The notes under the pieces were generated by a model. The model was not told the DNA's origin and did no database searches. It saw only the letters and a list, made by a program, of their open reading frames with translations. Positions 9,162 through 17,804 of a DNA stretch of 64,000 nucleotides are shown piece after piece (within the stretch, counting starts at the first letter, position 1; every line of letters starts with the position of its first letter). The DNA is from Pseudorhodoferax sp. Leaf265 (GTDB taxonomy: Bacteria; Pseudomonadota; Gammaproteobacteria; Burkholderiales; Burkholderiaceae_C): positions 374,712 through 438,711 of the forward strand of contig NZ_LMMT01000012.1 in NCBI RefSeq assembly GCF_001422365.1, in the 5' to 3' direction. The translations under genes were made by a program, and so were the position numbers.

Positions 9162-9779
9162 TCAGCGTGGCCGGCGCATCAGGAATTTTTCACCCAGCGC
9201 GAAGTAGTCGGCCGGGCCGCCGCCGCGCAGGATGGGCTGGCCGGCGGCCGTGTCGTAGATGCCGTTGACGAGCAATGACCGGGCGATGTGGATCTGCACC
9301 ACCTCGCCGAGCACCAGCCAGGTGTCCACAGACTGGCCGTCGGCGTCCTGCAAGCGGATCAGCTGCGACAGCTTGCATTCGAACGCGACGGGGCTTTCCC
9401 CCACGCGCGGCGGGACCACGCGCTGCGAAGCCACTGGTGTCAGTCCCGCCAGTTCGAATTCGTTCACGTCGGGCGGCACGGCGGCGCAACTGGCGTTCAT
9501 CTGCTCGGCCAGCGGCCGCGTGGCCAGGTTCCAGACGAACTCGCCGGTTTCCTCGATGTGGTTCAGCGAGTCCTTGCGGCCGATGCTGGCGAAGCCCACG
9601 ATGGGCGGCACGTAGTTGAACGCGTTGAAGAAGCTGTAGGGCGCGAGGTTCACCTGGCCGCCTGCGCCGCGGGTGGACACCCAGCCGATGGGCCGCGGGC
9701 CGACGATGGCGTTGAAGGGGTCGTGCGGCAGGCCGTGGCCTCCGCGCGGTTCGTAGCTGTGCAGGTCGGTGTGGATCAT
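9162..9779 (-). CDS. flavin reductase family protein (DIM6/NTAB type)
   Basis: The 205-residue protein belongs to the FMN-binding split-barrel flavin reductase-like family. Recognisable segments are GPRPIGWVSTRG near residue 27, NLAPYSFFNAFNYVPPIVGF near 44-63, and the domain end at FECKLSQLIRLQD. Such proteins supply reduced flavin to monooxygenases or act as stand-alone FMN oxidoreductases; no monooxygenase gene is adjacent. Its start overlaps the stop of the metallo-hydrolase gene upstream (ATGA), so the two are coupled. Confidence 0.88.
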   Translation of the reverse strand: MIHTDLHSYEPRGGHGLPHDPFNAIVGPRPIGWVSTRGAGGQVNLAPYSFFNAFNYVPPIVGFASIGRKDSLNHIEETGEFVWNLATRPLAEQMNASCAAVPPDVNEFELAGLTPVASQRVVPPRVGESPVAFECKLSQLIRLQDADGQSVDTWLVLGEVVQIHIARSLLVNGIYDTAAGQPILRGGGPADYFALGEKFLMRRPR

Positions 9780-10804
9780 GGTGTTGGCAGGGGAGTGCGC
9801 GGCGCAAGCCGCAGGGTTTCGCCGATGGCGGTCACGCAGAAGTCCGCAGCCGTCAGGCCCGCGGCGCGGAGCATCTCGGCCAGCTTGCGCGGCGGCTCGT
9901 CCAGCGGTTCGTTGGTCAGCTTGAAGGTGCCCCAGTGGATGCCCAGCGAGCGCTTGGCGCCGAGCTCCTGGTGGATGCGCACGGACTCCTCGGGGTTCAC
10001 ATGCTGCGGCGCCATGAACCAGCGCGGCTCGTAGGCGCCGATGGGCAGCAGCGCGAGGTCGAAGCCGCCGCCGCGCGCGGCGCTCTGGCGTTCGGCGAAA
10101 TGCGCGCGCGTGTCGAGGAAGTTGCTGGGCGAGTAGCCCGTGTCGCCGCCGAAGTACAGGTGCATGTCGGGCGCCAGCACGGCGAAGCCGCCCCACAGCG
10201 TGGCCATGCGGTCGCCCAGCGTGCGCGAGGACCAGTGGCGCACCGGCGTCAGCGTGAGCTCCACGCCGCGCAGGCGTTCGGTCTGCCACCAGTCCAGTTC
10301 CACCACCTCGGCGATGCCGCGCCGCGCGAACCAGGTCTTCAGGCCCAGCGGCACCACGAACAGCGGCGGGCCGCCGGCCTGGCGCGCGAGCGCCTGCACG
10401 GTGGCGACATCCAGGTGGTCGTAGTGGTTGTGCGAGACCAGCACGAGGTCGATGGGCGGCATCTGCGCGGGCGCGATGGCCGGCGGCTGCGCGCGCTGCG
10501 GGCCGCTGAACGTGAACGGCGAGGCGCGGTGGCTGCAATGCGGGTCGGTCAGCAGGTTCACGCCGCCGAACTGCGCGAGCACGGTGGCATGGCCCAGCCA
10601 GGTCACGGCCGGTGCGACGGCGCCGCCGCGGTTGCGTGCGAGGAAGTCCAGGTCCACCGCCTGCGTGGGCGTGGGCTGCACGGGTGCCTGCTGCTCGCGC
10701 CGGGCCTGCCATTGCCAGCGCAGCACATCGGCCAGGCCGCGGGATTCGAAGGCCTCGGTGTTGCGGAACCGGCCGTCGGCGCCGCGCGGCGCGCCCTGGT
10801 TCAC
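9776..10804 (-). CDS. MBL-fold metallo-hydrolase
   Basis: This 342-residue protein is a metallo-beta-lactamase-fold hydrolase of the UlaG/NAPE-PLD-like group. The metal-binding motif is SHNHYDHLD near residue 125, preceded by TWLGHATVLAQFGGVNLLTDP and followed by FGGDTGYSP and GIHWGTFKLTNEP, which supply later metal ligands. The resemblance to N-acyl-phosphatidylethanolamine phospholipase D suggests a phosphodiester or lactone substrate, but that is uncertain. No signal peptide is seen. It is coupled to the flavin reductase downstream by a 4-base overlap. Confidence 0.86.
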   Translation of the reverse strand: MNQGAPRGADGRFRNTEAFESRGLADVLRWQWQARREQQAPVQPTPTQAVDLDFLARNRGGAVAPAVTWLGHATVLAQFGGVNLLTDPHCSHRASPFTFSGPQRAQPPAIAPAQMPPIDLVLVSHNHYDHLDVATVQALARQAGGPPLFVVPLGLKTWFARRGIAEVVELDWWQTERLRGVELTLTPVRHWSSRTLGDRMATLWGGFAVLAPDMHLYFGGDTGYSPSNFLDTRAHFAERQSAARGGGFDLALLPIGAYEPRWFMAPQHVNPEESVRIHQELGAKRSLGIHWGTFKLTNEPLDEPPRKLAEMLRAAGLTAADFCVTAIGETLRLAPRTPLPTP

Positions 10805-10877
10805 TGGTGCACCCTTCGGCCTGCGGCCTGTCCCGCCGAGCGGGAGCGAGCGTGCCTGGGGCGGCCCGGCGCTGCGC

Positions 10878-12563
10878 TCATGCGGGTGCCAGCGCGCGGG
10901 CCACGGCCTCGGCCACCTTGAGCCCGTCCACGCCGGCCGACAGGATGCCGCCCGCGTAGCCTGCGCCTTCGCCGGCCGGGTACAGGCCTGCCAGGCCCAC
11001 GCACTGCAGCGTGGCAGGGTCGCGCTCGATGCGCACGGGGGCCGAGGTGCGTGTCTCCACGCCGGTCAGCACGGCATCGGGCAGGTCGTAGCCGGGAATC
11101 TTGCGCGCGAAGGCCGGGAAGGCCTCGCGCATCGCGACGATGGCGTAGTCGGGCAGCACGCCGGACAGGTCGGTCAGGTGCACGCCGGGCTTGTAGCTGG
11201 ACTGGACCTCGCCGAACTGCGTGGACGGCTTGCCGGCCAGGAAGTCGCCCATCAGCTGGCCCGGTGCGCTGTAGTCGCTGCCGCCCAGCACGAACGCGGC
11301 CGACTCCAGCCGGCGTTGCAGCTCGATGCCGGCCAGCGGGTGCGGCTTGCCCTGGGCCGATGCCGGCACGTCCAGGTACCGGTACTCGGTCGGGAAGTCG
11401 GCCGGCGTGATGCCGACCACGATGCCCGAGTTCGCGTTGCGCTCCGCGCGCGAGTACTGGCTCATGCCATTCGTGACCACGCGGCCGGGCTCGCTCGTGG
11501 CCGCGACCACCGTGCCGCCCGGGCACATGCAGAAGCTGTAGACGGAGCGGCCATTGCTTGCGTGGTGCACGAGCCGGTACTCCGCCGCGCCCAGGTCGGG
11601 GTGGCCGGCGTGCTTGCCCCAGCGCGCCCGGTCCACCAGGCTCTGCGGGTGCTCGGCGCGGAAACCGATCGAGAAGGGCTTGGCCTCCATGGGTGCGCCG
11701 CGCGCGTGCAGCATCTCGAAGCTGTCGCGCGCACTGTGGCCCAGCGCCATGACCACGTGGTCGGCGCGCTGTTCGTAGGTGGCGCCGCTGGCCTGGTTCA
11801 GCACCACCAGGCCGCGCAAATGGCGGCCATCGGGGCTGTCCTGCACCGCAAGGTCCACCACCTTGTGCTGAAAGCGGATCTCGCCACCCAGCGCGATGAT
11901 GTCCGCGCGCATGTTCTCCACCATCTTCACGAGCCGGAAGGTGCCGATGTGCGGGTGCGCCTCCCACAGGATCTCCTCGGGTGCGCCGGCCTTGACGAAC
12001 TCTTCCAGCACCTTGCGGCCCAGAAAGCGCGGGTCCTTGATCTGGCTGTAGAGCTTGCCGTCGGAGAAGGTGCCGGCGCCGCCTTCGCCGAACTGCACGT
12101 TGGACTCGGGGTGCAGCTCGCGCTGGCGCCACAGGTCCCAGGTGTCCTGCGTGCGTTCGCGCACGGCCTTGCCGCGCTCCAGCACGATGGGCGCCAGGCC
12201 CATCTGCGCCAGCGCCAGCGCCACGAAGATGCCGCAGGGCCCGAAACCCACGACCACGGGGCGGAGCAGGGGCGGCTGCGCCAGCCGCACGGGCGGGTGC
12301 CAGGCCATGTCGGGCGCGGCGCCAACGTGCGGATCGCCGGCGAAGCGCTCCAGCACGGCGGCCTCGTCCTGTCCGTCGACCAGCGTCACGTCGACGATGT
12401 ACACGCGCAGCAGCGCGGCCTTGCGCGCGTCGAAGCTGCGCTTGAACACCGTGTGGCTGGCGAGGGCGGTGGAGGGCAGGTCCAGCTTGTGGGCGATGGC
12501 GTCGGCCAGGGCCGCGGCATCGTGGTCCAGCGGCAGCTTGATCTCGGAAATGCGCAGGGGCAT
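10878..12563 (-). CDS. FAD-dependent dehydrogenase, COG2509 type
   Basis: The 561-residue protein has an N-terminal domain of about 90 residues (MPLRISEIKLPLDHD onward) and then an FAD-binding core with VVGFGPCGIFVALALAQMGL near residue 100 and VLERGKAVRERTQD after it. Further matches to the uncharacterised FAD-dependent dehydrogenase family COG2509 are GGAGTFSDGKLYSQI and the C-terminal GEGAGYAGGILSAGVDG. No substrate is known for the family. The ATG at 12563 is chosen because it gives the conserved N-terminus; the frame continues upstream to 12704 without support. A 73-base gap containing GC-rich palindromes separates it from the metallo-hydrolase. Confidence 0.85.
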   Translation of the reverse strand: MPLRISEIKLPLDHDAAALADAIAHKLDLPSTALASHTVFKRSFDARKAALLRVYIVDVTLVDGQDEAAVLERFAGDPHVGAAPDMAWHPPVRLAQPPLLRPVVVGFGPCGIFVALALAQMGLAPIVLERGKAVRERTQDTWDLWRQRELHPESNVQFGEGGAGTFSDGKLYSQIKDPRFLGRKVLEEFVKAGAPEEILWEAHPHIGTFRLVKMVENMRADIIALGGEIRFQHKVVDLAVQDSPDGRHLRGLVVLNQASGATYEQRADHVVMALGHSARDSFEMLHARGAPMEAKPFSIGFRAEHPQSLVDRARWGKHAGHPDLGAAEYRLVHHASNGRSVYSFCMCPGGTVVAATSEPGRVVTNGMSQYSRAERNANSGIVVGITPADFPTEYRYLDVPASAQGKPHPLAGIELQRRLESAAFVLGGSDYSAPGQLMGDFLAGKPSTQFGEVQSSYKPGVHLTDLSGVLPDYAIVAMREAFPAFARKIPGYDLPDAVLTGVETRTSAPVRIERDPATLQCVGLAGLYPAGEGAGYAGGILSAGVDGLKVAEAVARALAPA

Positions 12564-12593
12564 GGTGGTGGCCCGTGGTGATCGGGCAGGCTT

Positions 12594-12822
12594 TTGAGGC
12601 TCGCGGATGATACGGAATGCGCGCGCACCGCGCGCTTTCGCTTCACCGAGGCCTTCACCGAGCTGGAAATGATCGCGAAGGCGGGGCACCGTGATCGGCG
12701 ACAACGACGGCGAACCGGTGGCGACGCCCTACGACGACTGCGTGCTGGTCATGCCCTCGACGCGGCAGGCCCGCGCCGGCGTCACGGTCGTGCGGTTTGC
12801 GCGGCGCACGCTGTTGCGCTGA
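12594..12822 (+). pseudogene. C-terminal remnant of an M14-type aspartoacylase/succinylglutamate desuccinylase-like gene
   Basis: Translation from about 12624 in one frame gives RTARFRFTEAFTELEMIAKAG, and the next frame continues TVIGDNDGEPVATPYDDC and VLVMPSTRQARAGVTVVRFA to a TGA at 12822. Together they resemble the C-terminal end of the M14/AstE-AspA family. The two frames join at a GGGG run (12683-12686); removing one G restores a single frame. No start or catalytic domain is present upstream, because the COG2509 gene begins at 12563 on the other strand. I read it as a decayed, truncated gene. The family match is from memory of its C-terminal pattern. Confidence 0.5.
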
Positions 12823-12825
12823 GGC

Positions 12826-13839
12826 TCATGCGCGCTGCTCGCGCAGCCACTGCTTGAAGAAGCGCGGATCCTGCAGCTCGTCGAGTTCCCAGCGGTAGTA
12901 GGCGATGTTCTGCTGCAGCGCGCGGCTCTGCTCGCGGATTGCGCGCGCGATGCGCACCGGCGTGGGCTCGGCGCCATGGCCCAGGCCCAGCAGCGTGCGA
13001 AAGCCGCGCTCGGTATCCGAGGTCTCCTGGCGCAGCTCGTCCAGCTGCTCGGCCAGCACGCGGTTGTGGCGGGCCAGCGCCACCTCGCCCATGGCGGCGA
13101 TGCTGTGCAAGTCGATCTGCTCGATCTCCAACTGCAGCTGCAGCAGGTCCAGCAGATTGCGTGCGCTGTAGGCCACGTTGACACGCTGCATCAGCGCGGT
13201 CTTGCTTGCGCGCTCACCATCGTCGGGCTCGCGGTCCGGGTGCAGCGCGCTGGCGAGCTTGCGGAACACGGCGCGGATGGTCTGGCTGGCGTCCTCGGGC
13301 TCCGGCGCGGCCATGCGCCGGCGCCGGCTGGCGGCCTTGTGCTGGGCGCGCTGGCGTGCGCGCTGCTGGGCGGCATCGGATTGCGCGGCTTCCATGCGCT
13401 CCCACTGGGCCATCCAGTCGTCGTCCGCCGGCGCCGGGGCAGGTGCCGCTGCGTCGGTTGGCTCCTCGGCTTCGGGCGCTTCGGCGTCCGTGCCGTCCTG
13501 GTGGCGCGCGAAGATCGCGCGCAGCTCGGGCTCCTCGCCCTGGCGCAGCAGGCTGGCCGCGAGGTCGCGCACCAGCGCATGCAGGATCTGCAGGTCGGTG
13601 CGGCCCAGGTCGCCGGCATGGGCGGCCTGGTCCAGCAGGCGCAGCAGGTCCAGGTCGATCGCGCGCTGGCTGGCCAGCAGCGGCGCCAGGGCCTGGGCCT
13701 GCTGCCGGTGGAAGTCCGCACTGGCCTGCTGCCAGCGCTGCAGCACGGCGCGCTGCGCGGCGATGGCGTCGGTCAGGCGGTGGAATTCGGCCAGCTGGGG
13801 CGGCTGGCCGCGGTCGGCCGTGGTGACGAGATCCGCCAT
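12826..13839 (-). CDS. J-domain-containing protein (DnaJ-like, non-canonical)
   Basis: The 337-residue protein has an N-terminal helical region (about 1-115), an acidic Ala-Pro segment (about 118-145), a basic stretch, and then a J-domain-like core with FRKLASALHPDREPDDGERA (HPD near residue 205). A segment after it, LLDLLQLQLEIEQIDLHSIA, is shared with the neighbouring gene. HPD is the motif by which J-proteins stimulate DnaK, so a specialised co-chaperone is likely. It lacks the Gly/Phe and zinc-finger regions of true DnaJ. The ATG at 13839 is used; a GTG at 13845 abuts the stop of the upstream gene. Confidence 0.78.
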   Translation of the reverse strand: MADLVTTADRGQPPQLAEFHRLTDAIAAQRAVLQRWQQASADFHRQQAQALAPLLASQRAIDLDLLRLLDQAAHAGDLGRTDLQILHALVRDLAASLLRQGEEPELRAIFARHQDGTDAEAPEAEEPTDAAAPAPAPADDDWMAQWERMEAAQSDAAQQRARQRAQHKAASRRRRMAAPEPEDASQTIRAVFRKLASALHPDREPDDGERASKTALMQRVNVAYSARNLLDLLQLQLEIEQIDLHSIAAMGEVALARHNRVLAEQLDELRQETSDTERGFRTLLGLGHGAEPTPVRIARAIREQSRALQQNIAYYRWELDELQDPRFFKQWLREQRA

Positions 13840-13845
13840 CGCCAC

Positions 13846-14364
13846 TCAGCGCCCCAACAGGCTCAGCAGGTCTTCCTCTTCCTGCCGTGCGCGCACCGCG
13901 GCACGCTGTTCCTCGAGCCCGCGCTTGAGCGTTGGCAGATCGTCCAGCAGCGGCAGTTGCTGGCGCAGATGGTGCGTGTCCAGGGTGAGTTGCGCGATCT
14001 GGTGGCGCAGTTCGTCCGGTTGCTCAGCCAGCACATGGTTGTCGTGTTTGAGGCGCTCTGCGCCGAGGTTGGCGAGCTGGCCTGGGTCGATCTGCTCGGC
14101 CTCCAGTTGCAGCTGCAGCAGACCAAGCAGCCGCTCGTTGGCATGGGCGATGTCCATGCCGAACAGATCGCGCGCCATCTCGCGCGCCATGGCATCGCTT
14201 TGGGCGCCGTCTTGCTCGCGGAACAGAGACACCGCCTCCTCCCTCTGTGCCAGCAGCGCGCGCTGCTCGGCGATGCGCTTGACCACGCTGTTGAACTTCT
14301 TCTGCGCGGGCGACAGCCTGGCGGCCGCCGGCTGCGCGATGGCCAGCGTGCGCGGGGAGGTCAT
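13846..14364 (-). CDS. J-domain-less paralogue of the neighbouring DnaJ-like protein
   Basis: The protein is 172 residues. It begins with a helical region ([20 protein letters not shown] near 16-35) and continues with [20 protein letters not shown] and [20 protein letters not shown], which align with the post-HPD segment of the gene at 12826-13839. The HPD core itself is absent. It looks like an internally shortened copy. Its start overlaps the cysK stop (ATGA) and its stop abuts the J-protein gene, so the three are probably one operon. Function is unknown; it might compete with or partner the J-protein. Confidence 0.7.
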   Translation of the reverse strand: MTSPRTLAIAQPAAARLSPAQKKFNSVVKRIAEQRALLAQREEAVSLFREQDGAQSDAMAREMARDLFGMDIAHANERLLGLLQLQLEAEQIDPGQLANLGAERLKHDNHVLAEQPDELRHQIAQLTLDTHHLRQQLPLLDDLPTLKRGLEEQRAAVRARQEEEDLLSLLGR

Positions 14365-15278
14365 GCCGGCAGGAAGCCTTCGATCGACAGGTAGCGCTCG
14401 CCCGTGTCGTAGTTGAAGCCGAGCACGCGGCTGCCGGCCGGCAGCTCCGGCAGCTTCTGCGCGATGGCGGCCAGCGTGGCACCCGAGGAGATGCCGACCA
14501 GGAGGCCCTCCTCGCGCGCGCAGCGGCGCGCCATCTCGCGCGCGGGCTCGGCGTCGACCTGGATCACGCCGTCGAGCAGGGCGGTGTCCAGATTCTTGGG
14601 GATGAAGCCTGCCCCGATGCCCTGGATCGGGTGCGGCGAGGGGGCGCCGCCCGAGATCACGGGCGAGGCCACGGGCTCGACCGCGAAGACCTTGAGTTGC
14701 GGCCACTTTTCCTTCAGCACGCGCGCGCAGCCGGACAGGTGGCCGCCCGTGCCCACGCCTGTGATCAGCACATCCAGGCCGTCGGGGAAGTCCGCCAGGA
14801 TCTCCTGCGCCGTGGTGCGCACGTGCACCTCCACATTGGCCGGGTTCTCGAACTGCTGCGGCATCCAGGCGCCGGGCGTGCTGGCCACGATCTCCTGGGC
14901 GCGCGCGATCGAGCCCTTCATGCCCTTCTCGCGTGGCGTGAGCTCGAAGCTGGCGCCGTAGGCCAGCATCAACCGGCGGCGTTCGACCGACATGGAATCG
15001 GGCATCACGAGGACCAGCTTGTAGCCCTTGACGGCCGCCACCATGGCCAGGCCCACGCCGGTGTTGCCCGAGGTCGGCTCGACGATGGTGCCGCCAGGCT
15101 GCAACTGGCCGGACTTCTCGGCGTCCTCGACCATGGACAGCGCGATGCGGTCCTTGATCGAGCCGCCCGGGTTGCTGCGCTCGGATTTGACCCAGACCTG
15201 GGCCTGGCCGCCGAACAGGCGGTTGATGCGGATGTGCGGCGTGTTGCCGATGGTGTGCAGGACGTTGGCGGCTTTCAT
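14361..15278 (-). CDS. cysK: cysteine synthase (O-acetylserine sulfhydrylase)
   Basis: This PLP enzyme makes cysteine from O-acetylserine and sulfide. The 305-residue protein shows the PLP lysine in [15 protein letters not shown] near residue 42, the substrate loop [15 protein letters not shown] near 65-79, the glycine-rich phosphate loop [10 protein letters not shown] near 175, and the C-terminal SSGATLAA. The [12 protein letters not shown] segment is typical of the CysK group rather than CysM. The ATG at 15278 gives the conserved start [18 protein letters not shown]; the frame extends upstream without support into the RNase P gene promoter. Confidence 0.93.
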   Translation of the reverse strand: MKAANVLHTIGNTPHIRINRLFGGQAQVWVKSERSNPGGSIKDRIALSMVEDAEKSGQLQPGGTIVEPTSGNTGVGLAMVAAVKGYKLVLVMPDSMSVERRRLMLAYGASFELTPREKGMKGSIARAQEIVASTPGAWMPQQFENPANVEVHVRTTAQEILADFPDGLDVLITGVGTGGHLSGCARVLKEKWPQLKVFAVEPVASPVISGGAPSPHPIQGIGAGFIPKNLDTALLDGVIQVDAEPAREMARRCAREEGLLVGISSGATLAAIAQKLPELPAGSRVLGFNYDTGERYLSIEGFLPA

Positions 15279-15320
15279 GGCGTCTCCCGGTGGGTGGGCA
15301 AAGAGGGCATTCTGGCGCAC

Positions 15321-15329
15321 TGCGATAAT
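15321..15329 (+). promoter_or_regulatory. extended -10 promoter of rnpB
   Basis: TGCGATAAT fits an extended -10 element (TG, one base, then GATAAT). It lies 8 bases before the predicted 5' end of the RNase P RNA, as expected for a promoter. No good -35 hexamer was found, which is usual for extended -10 promoters. Confidence 0.6.
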
Positions 15330-15336
15330 GCGCGCC

Positions 15337-15698
15337 GTGAAGCCCGCCAGGCCGCCGCTGGTGCAATCTGAAAAGACGACGCTTGCGTCGGGCCGAAAGG
15401 CCGCACTGGAGGAACGTCCGGACTGCACAGGGCAGCGTAGGAGCTAACGGCTCTCCACCGCGAGGTGAGGATCAGAGCAACAGAGACGAGTCCCGGGGGA
15501 GTGCCGCAAGGCAGACCACCGGGGGTGAAACGGGCAATCTCTACGCGCAGCAATACCAAATAGGCCAGTGATGATGTGGCTCCGCGGAGCTGGCGGGTAG
15601 GTAGCACCGAGCCGTCTGGCGACAGACGGCCCAGAGGAATGGCGGTCACACCGGGGGCGACCCCGGTGCACAGAATCCGGCGTATCGGCGGGCTTCAC
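15337..15698 (+). ncRNA. rnpB: RNase P RNA (bacterial type A)
   Basis: The catalytic RNA of RNase P, which matures tRNA 5' ends. The ends pair to form helix P1 (GAAGCCCGCC at 15339 with GGCGGGCTTC at 15687). The conserved 5' block GAGGAACGTCCGGACTGCAC begins at 15411, GGGTGAAACGG occurs near 15523, and the conserved 3' block CAGAATCCGGCGTATCGG begins at 15670. The length of about 362 bases fits type A RNAs of betaproteobacteria. It is divergent from cysK and converges on the RsuA-like gene. Confidence 0.95.
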
Positions 15699-15731
15699 AC
15701 TTTCTCATGCAGGGCGCTCCGCCCCGGGGCG

Positions 15732-16439
15732 TCAGAAGCGCTCGTCTGGATGCAGGTAGCGCCATTCGCCGGGTGCCATGCCGGCCAGCGGCACGCGGCC
15801 CAGGCGGATGCGGCGCACGCCAAGCACCTTGAGGCCGGCACGCGCACACGTGGCGCTGACCTGGCCCGGTTGCGGGCCCTTGATGGCAACGCGCAGCACG
15901 GTGCGGCCTTCGCGCTGAGAGCCGATGCTCACGCGCGCGGGGCGCATGCCTTGCAACGCCTCGGGCGTGACCTCGCCCTGCACTTCCACCTGCAACTCGT
16001 GTTCCAGGATGCCGGCGTCCTCGACCAGCTTGCGCTCGATCCCGTGCACCTGCGTGAACACCACCAGGCCGCTGTCGGCCTGCCCCAGCGGGGCGACGCA
16101 GCGCAGGTCCACCAGATGGCGTGGCAGCGGCACGAGGCCGGAGCGGTCCAGGTCGCTGCGGCGCGCGCCGGCCAGCGGAGCGGCCAGGTCCAGGCGCACG
16201 CCGGCCGCCTTGTGCAGCACCAGTGTGATCGGCGGCACCGGCTGCGGCGTGGCGTTCTTTTCGATCTCCACGCGCTGATCGGGGCGCACGCGCATCTGCG
16301 GCGTGGTGGCGACGGTGCCGTCCACGCGCACCACGCCGTTGTCGATCAGCAGTTCGGCCTCGCGGCGCGAGTAGCCGCTGAGTTCGGCCACGCGCTTGGC
16401 CAAGCGCACGCCTTCTGGGTCGTCGGATTCAGATTTCAT
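15732..16439 (-). CDS. RsuA/RluF-like S4-domain protein lacking the catalytic aspartate
   Basis: The 235-residue protein has an N-terminal S4 RNA-binding domain (LAKRVAELSGYSRREAELLIDNGVVRVDG, about residues 13-41, quoted in part) and a C-terminal region shaped like an RsuA-family pseudouridine synthase. The family's catalytic motif RLDxxxxGLLLLT is here APLGQADSGLVVFTQ near residue 115, so the Asp aligns with Gly. The C-terminal LKVLGVRRIRLGRVPLAGMA is conserved with the family. It probably binds rRNA, but catalysis is doubtful. Its start overlaps the end of the flavin reductase gene by 11 bases. Confidence 0.78.
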   Translation of the reverse strand: MKSESDDPEGVRLAKRVAELSGYSRREAELLIDNGVVRVDGTVATTPQMRVRPDQRVEIEKNATPQPVPPITLVLHKAAGVRLDLAAPLAGARRSDLDRSGLVPLPRHLVDLRCVAPLGQADSGLVVFTQVHGIERKLVEDAGILEHELQVEVQGEVTPEALQGMRPARVSIGSQREGRTVLRVAIKGPQPGQVSATCARAGLKVLGVRRIRLGRVPLAGMAPGEWRYLHPDERF

Positions 16440-17064
16440 CGATCGGTGTCGTGGTGGCCGGCGCGCTGGCGCTGCCCTCCAGCGAAAACCGCTCGCGCGT
16501 GTTCACGTAGAAGCTGGCACCGAAGCGCGCGACCGGGAAGTAATCCTGCAATCGTACGCGCCATGTGCCGGTGTCGATCAGCCCTTCGCGCGCATGCAGC
16601 CACCGCACCTGGCCGATGAAGATCTGCCGGCTGGCCGTCTCCAGCAGTTCGTGCAGCGTGCACTCGAAGGCCACGGGCGCCTCCACGATGCGCGGCGGCT
16701 TGACGCGCTGGCAGGGCGCGGCGGTCAATCCCACGGCCGCCAGCTCGCTCACGTCCGCCGCGAAGCGCTCGCCGCAGCGGTGCATCTGCTGCGCCATGGC
16801 CTCGTCGGCGATGTGGACCACGAACTCCTTGTTCGCCACGATGTTCTGCGCCGTGTGCTTGAGCTCGCCGTCCTGCAGCCGGTTGATGCTGACCATCACG
16901 ATCGGCGGCTCCTCGCCCAGCATGTTGAACATGCTGAACGGCGCGGCGTTGACCACGCCCTGGTCGTTCAGGGTCGTGATCAGCGCGATCGGGCGCGGCA
17001 CGATCAGGCTGGCCATGAGCTTGTAGCGCTGGTACTCGGTGATGGCGGAAAAATCGATGTCCAT
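16429..17064 (-). CDS. flavin reductase family protein
   Basis: The 211-residue protein is a second FMN-binding split-barrel protein in this window, with VPRPIALITTLNDQGVVNAA near residue 22 and APFSMFNMLGEEPPIVMVSI near 41-60, then the C-terminal barrel edge VAFECTLHELLETA. It may supply reduced flavin to an unseen oxygenase or act alone. It lies 8 bases after the GntR gene and so appears to be part of the deacetylase-GntR-flavin reductase transcript. It overlaps the RsuA-like gene by 11 bases. Confidence 0.86.
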   Translation of the reverse strand: MDIDFSAITEYQRYKLMASLIVPRPIALITTLNDQGVVNAAPFSMFNMLGEEPPIVMVSINRLQDGELKHTAQNIVANKEFVVHIADEAMAQQMHRCGERFAADVSELAAVGLTAAPCQRVKPPRIVEAPVAFECTLHELLETASRQIFIGQVRWLHAREGLIDTGTWRVRLQDYFPVARFGASFYVNTRERFSLEGSASAPATTTPIDEI

Positions 17065-17072
17065 GCTGGCTC

Positions 17073-17804
17073 CTAGCCCAGGCCGAGCATTTGCCCGAGC
17101 GACTTTTCGGACTGCGGGCGGTCCAGGTGCAGCCGCTGCTCCAGGTCGAGCAGGTGCTCGTCCATGAGCTTGATCGCCTTGGCGACCTCGCCCTTCTCGA
17201 GGTGGTCGACGATGCGCGCATGCTCGTCGTGCTCGCAGGCGGCGTTGCCGGGCGGCTCGTACAGCGCCACGATCAGGGAGCAGCGCGAGATCAGCTCGTG
17301 CAGGTAGCGCTGCAGCACGGCGTTGCCGGCGATCTCGGCCAGCCGCTGGTGGAAGGCGCTGGCCAGCCGCGCCCAGGCCGGCTGGTTGTGCTGGTGCAGC
17401 GTGGCGTGCTCCTCGCGCAGCTGGCGGCGCAGCGCGGCCAGTTCGGCCTTGGTGATGCGGGCGGCCGCCAGCGGCAGGATGGCGGCCTCCAGCAAGCGCC
17501 TGGCCTCGAAGATCTGGCGCGTCTCCTGCACCGTGGGCTCGGCCACCACGGCGCCGCGGTTGGGCCGCAGGTCGACGATGCGGTCGTGCGCGAGGCGCTG
17601 CAGCACCTTGCGCACCACGGCGCGGTGCACGCCGAACAGGTCCGACAGGCCTTGCTCGGGCAGCTTGGTGCCGGGCGCCAGGCGCTGGCTCATGACGCTT
17701 TCGAACACGGCGTGGTAGATGCGGCTCTCGGCCTCGTTGAGGCCGGTGACAGGGGCGGGGGCGGCCGGGGTCGCCGGGGCGGCAGCGCGGCTACGCGTGG
17801 CCAT
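17073..17804 (-). CDS. GntR-family regulator with FCD-type effector domain
   Basis: The 243-residue protein has a winged helix near residues 20-90 (SRIYHAVFESVMSQRLAPGT, LSDLFGVHRAVVRKVLQRLA, LRPNRGAVVAEP) and a helical FCD ligand-binding domain with metal-binding type residues, including FHQRLAEIAGN near 170 and EHDEHARIVDHLEKGE near 205. The start at 17804 overlaps the end of the deacetylase gene by 14 bases. A perfect palindrome of the type bound by this subfamily lies in the divergent promoter region upstream (18810-18821), so it probably controls both its own operon and the ABC importer, responding to the transported or catabolised compound. Confidence 0.88.
   Translation of the reverse strand: MATRSRAAAPATPAAPAPVTGLNEAESRIYHAVFESVMSQRLAPGTKLPEQGLSDLFGVHRAVVRKVLQRLAHDRIVDLRPNRGAVVAEPTVQETRQIFEARRLLEAAILPLAAARITKAELAALRRQLREEHATLHQHNQPAWARLASAFHQRLAEIAGNAVLQRYLHELISRCSLIVALYEPPGNAACEHDEHARIVDHLEKGEVAKAIKLMDEHLLDLEQRLHLDRPQSEKSLGQMLGLG

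Noticed and set aside
10805-10877. Small gene or full repeat copy in the gap between metallo-hydrolase and COG2509 gene
   Set aside because: Only short palindromes and one 14-base match to the dispersed repeat were seen; not enough for a separate feature.
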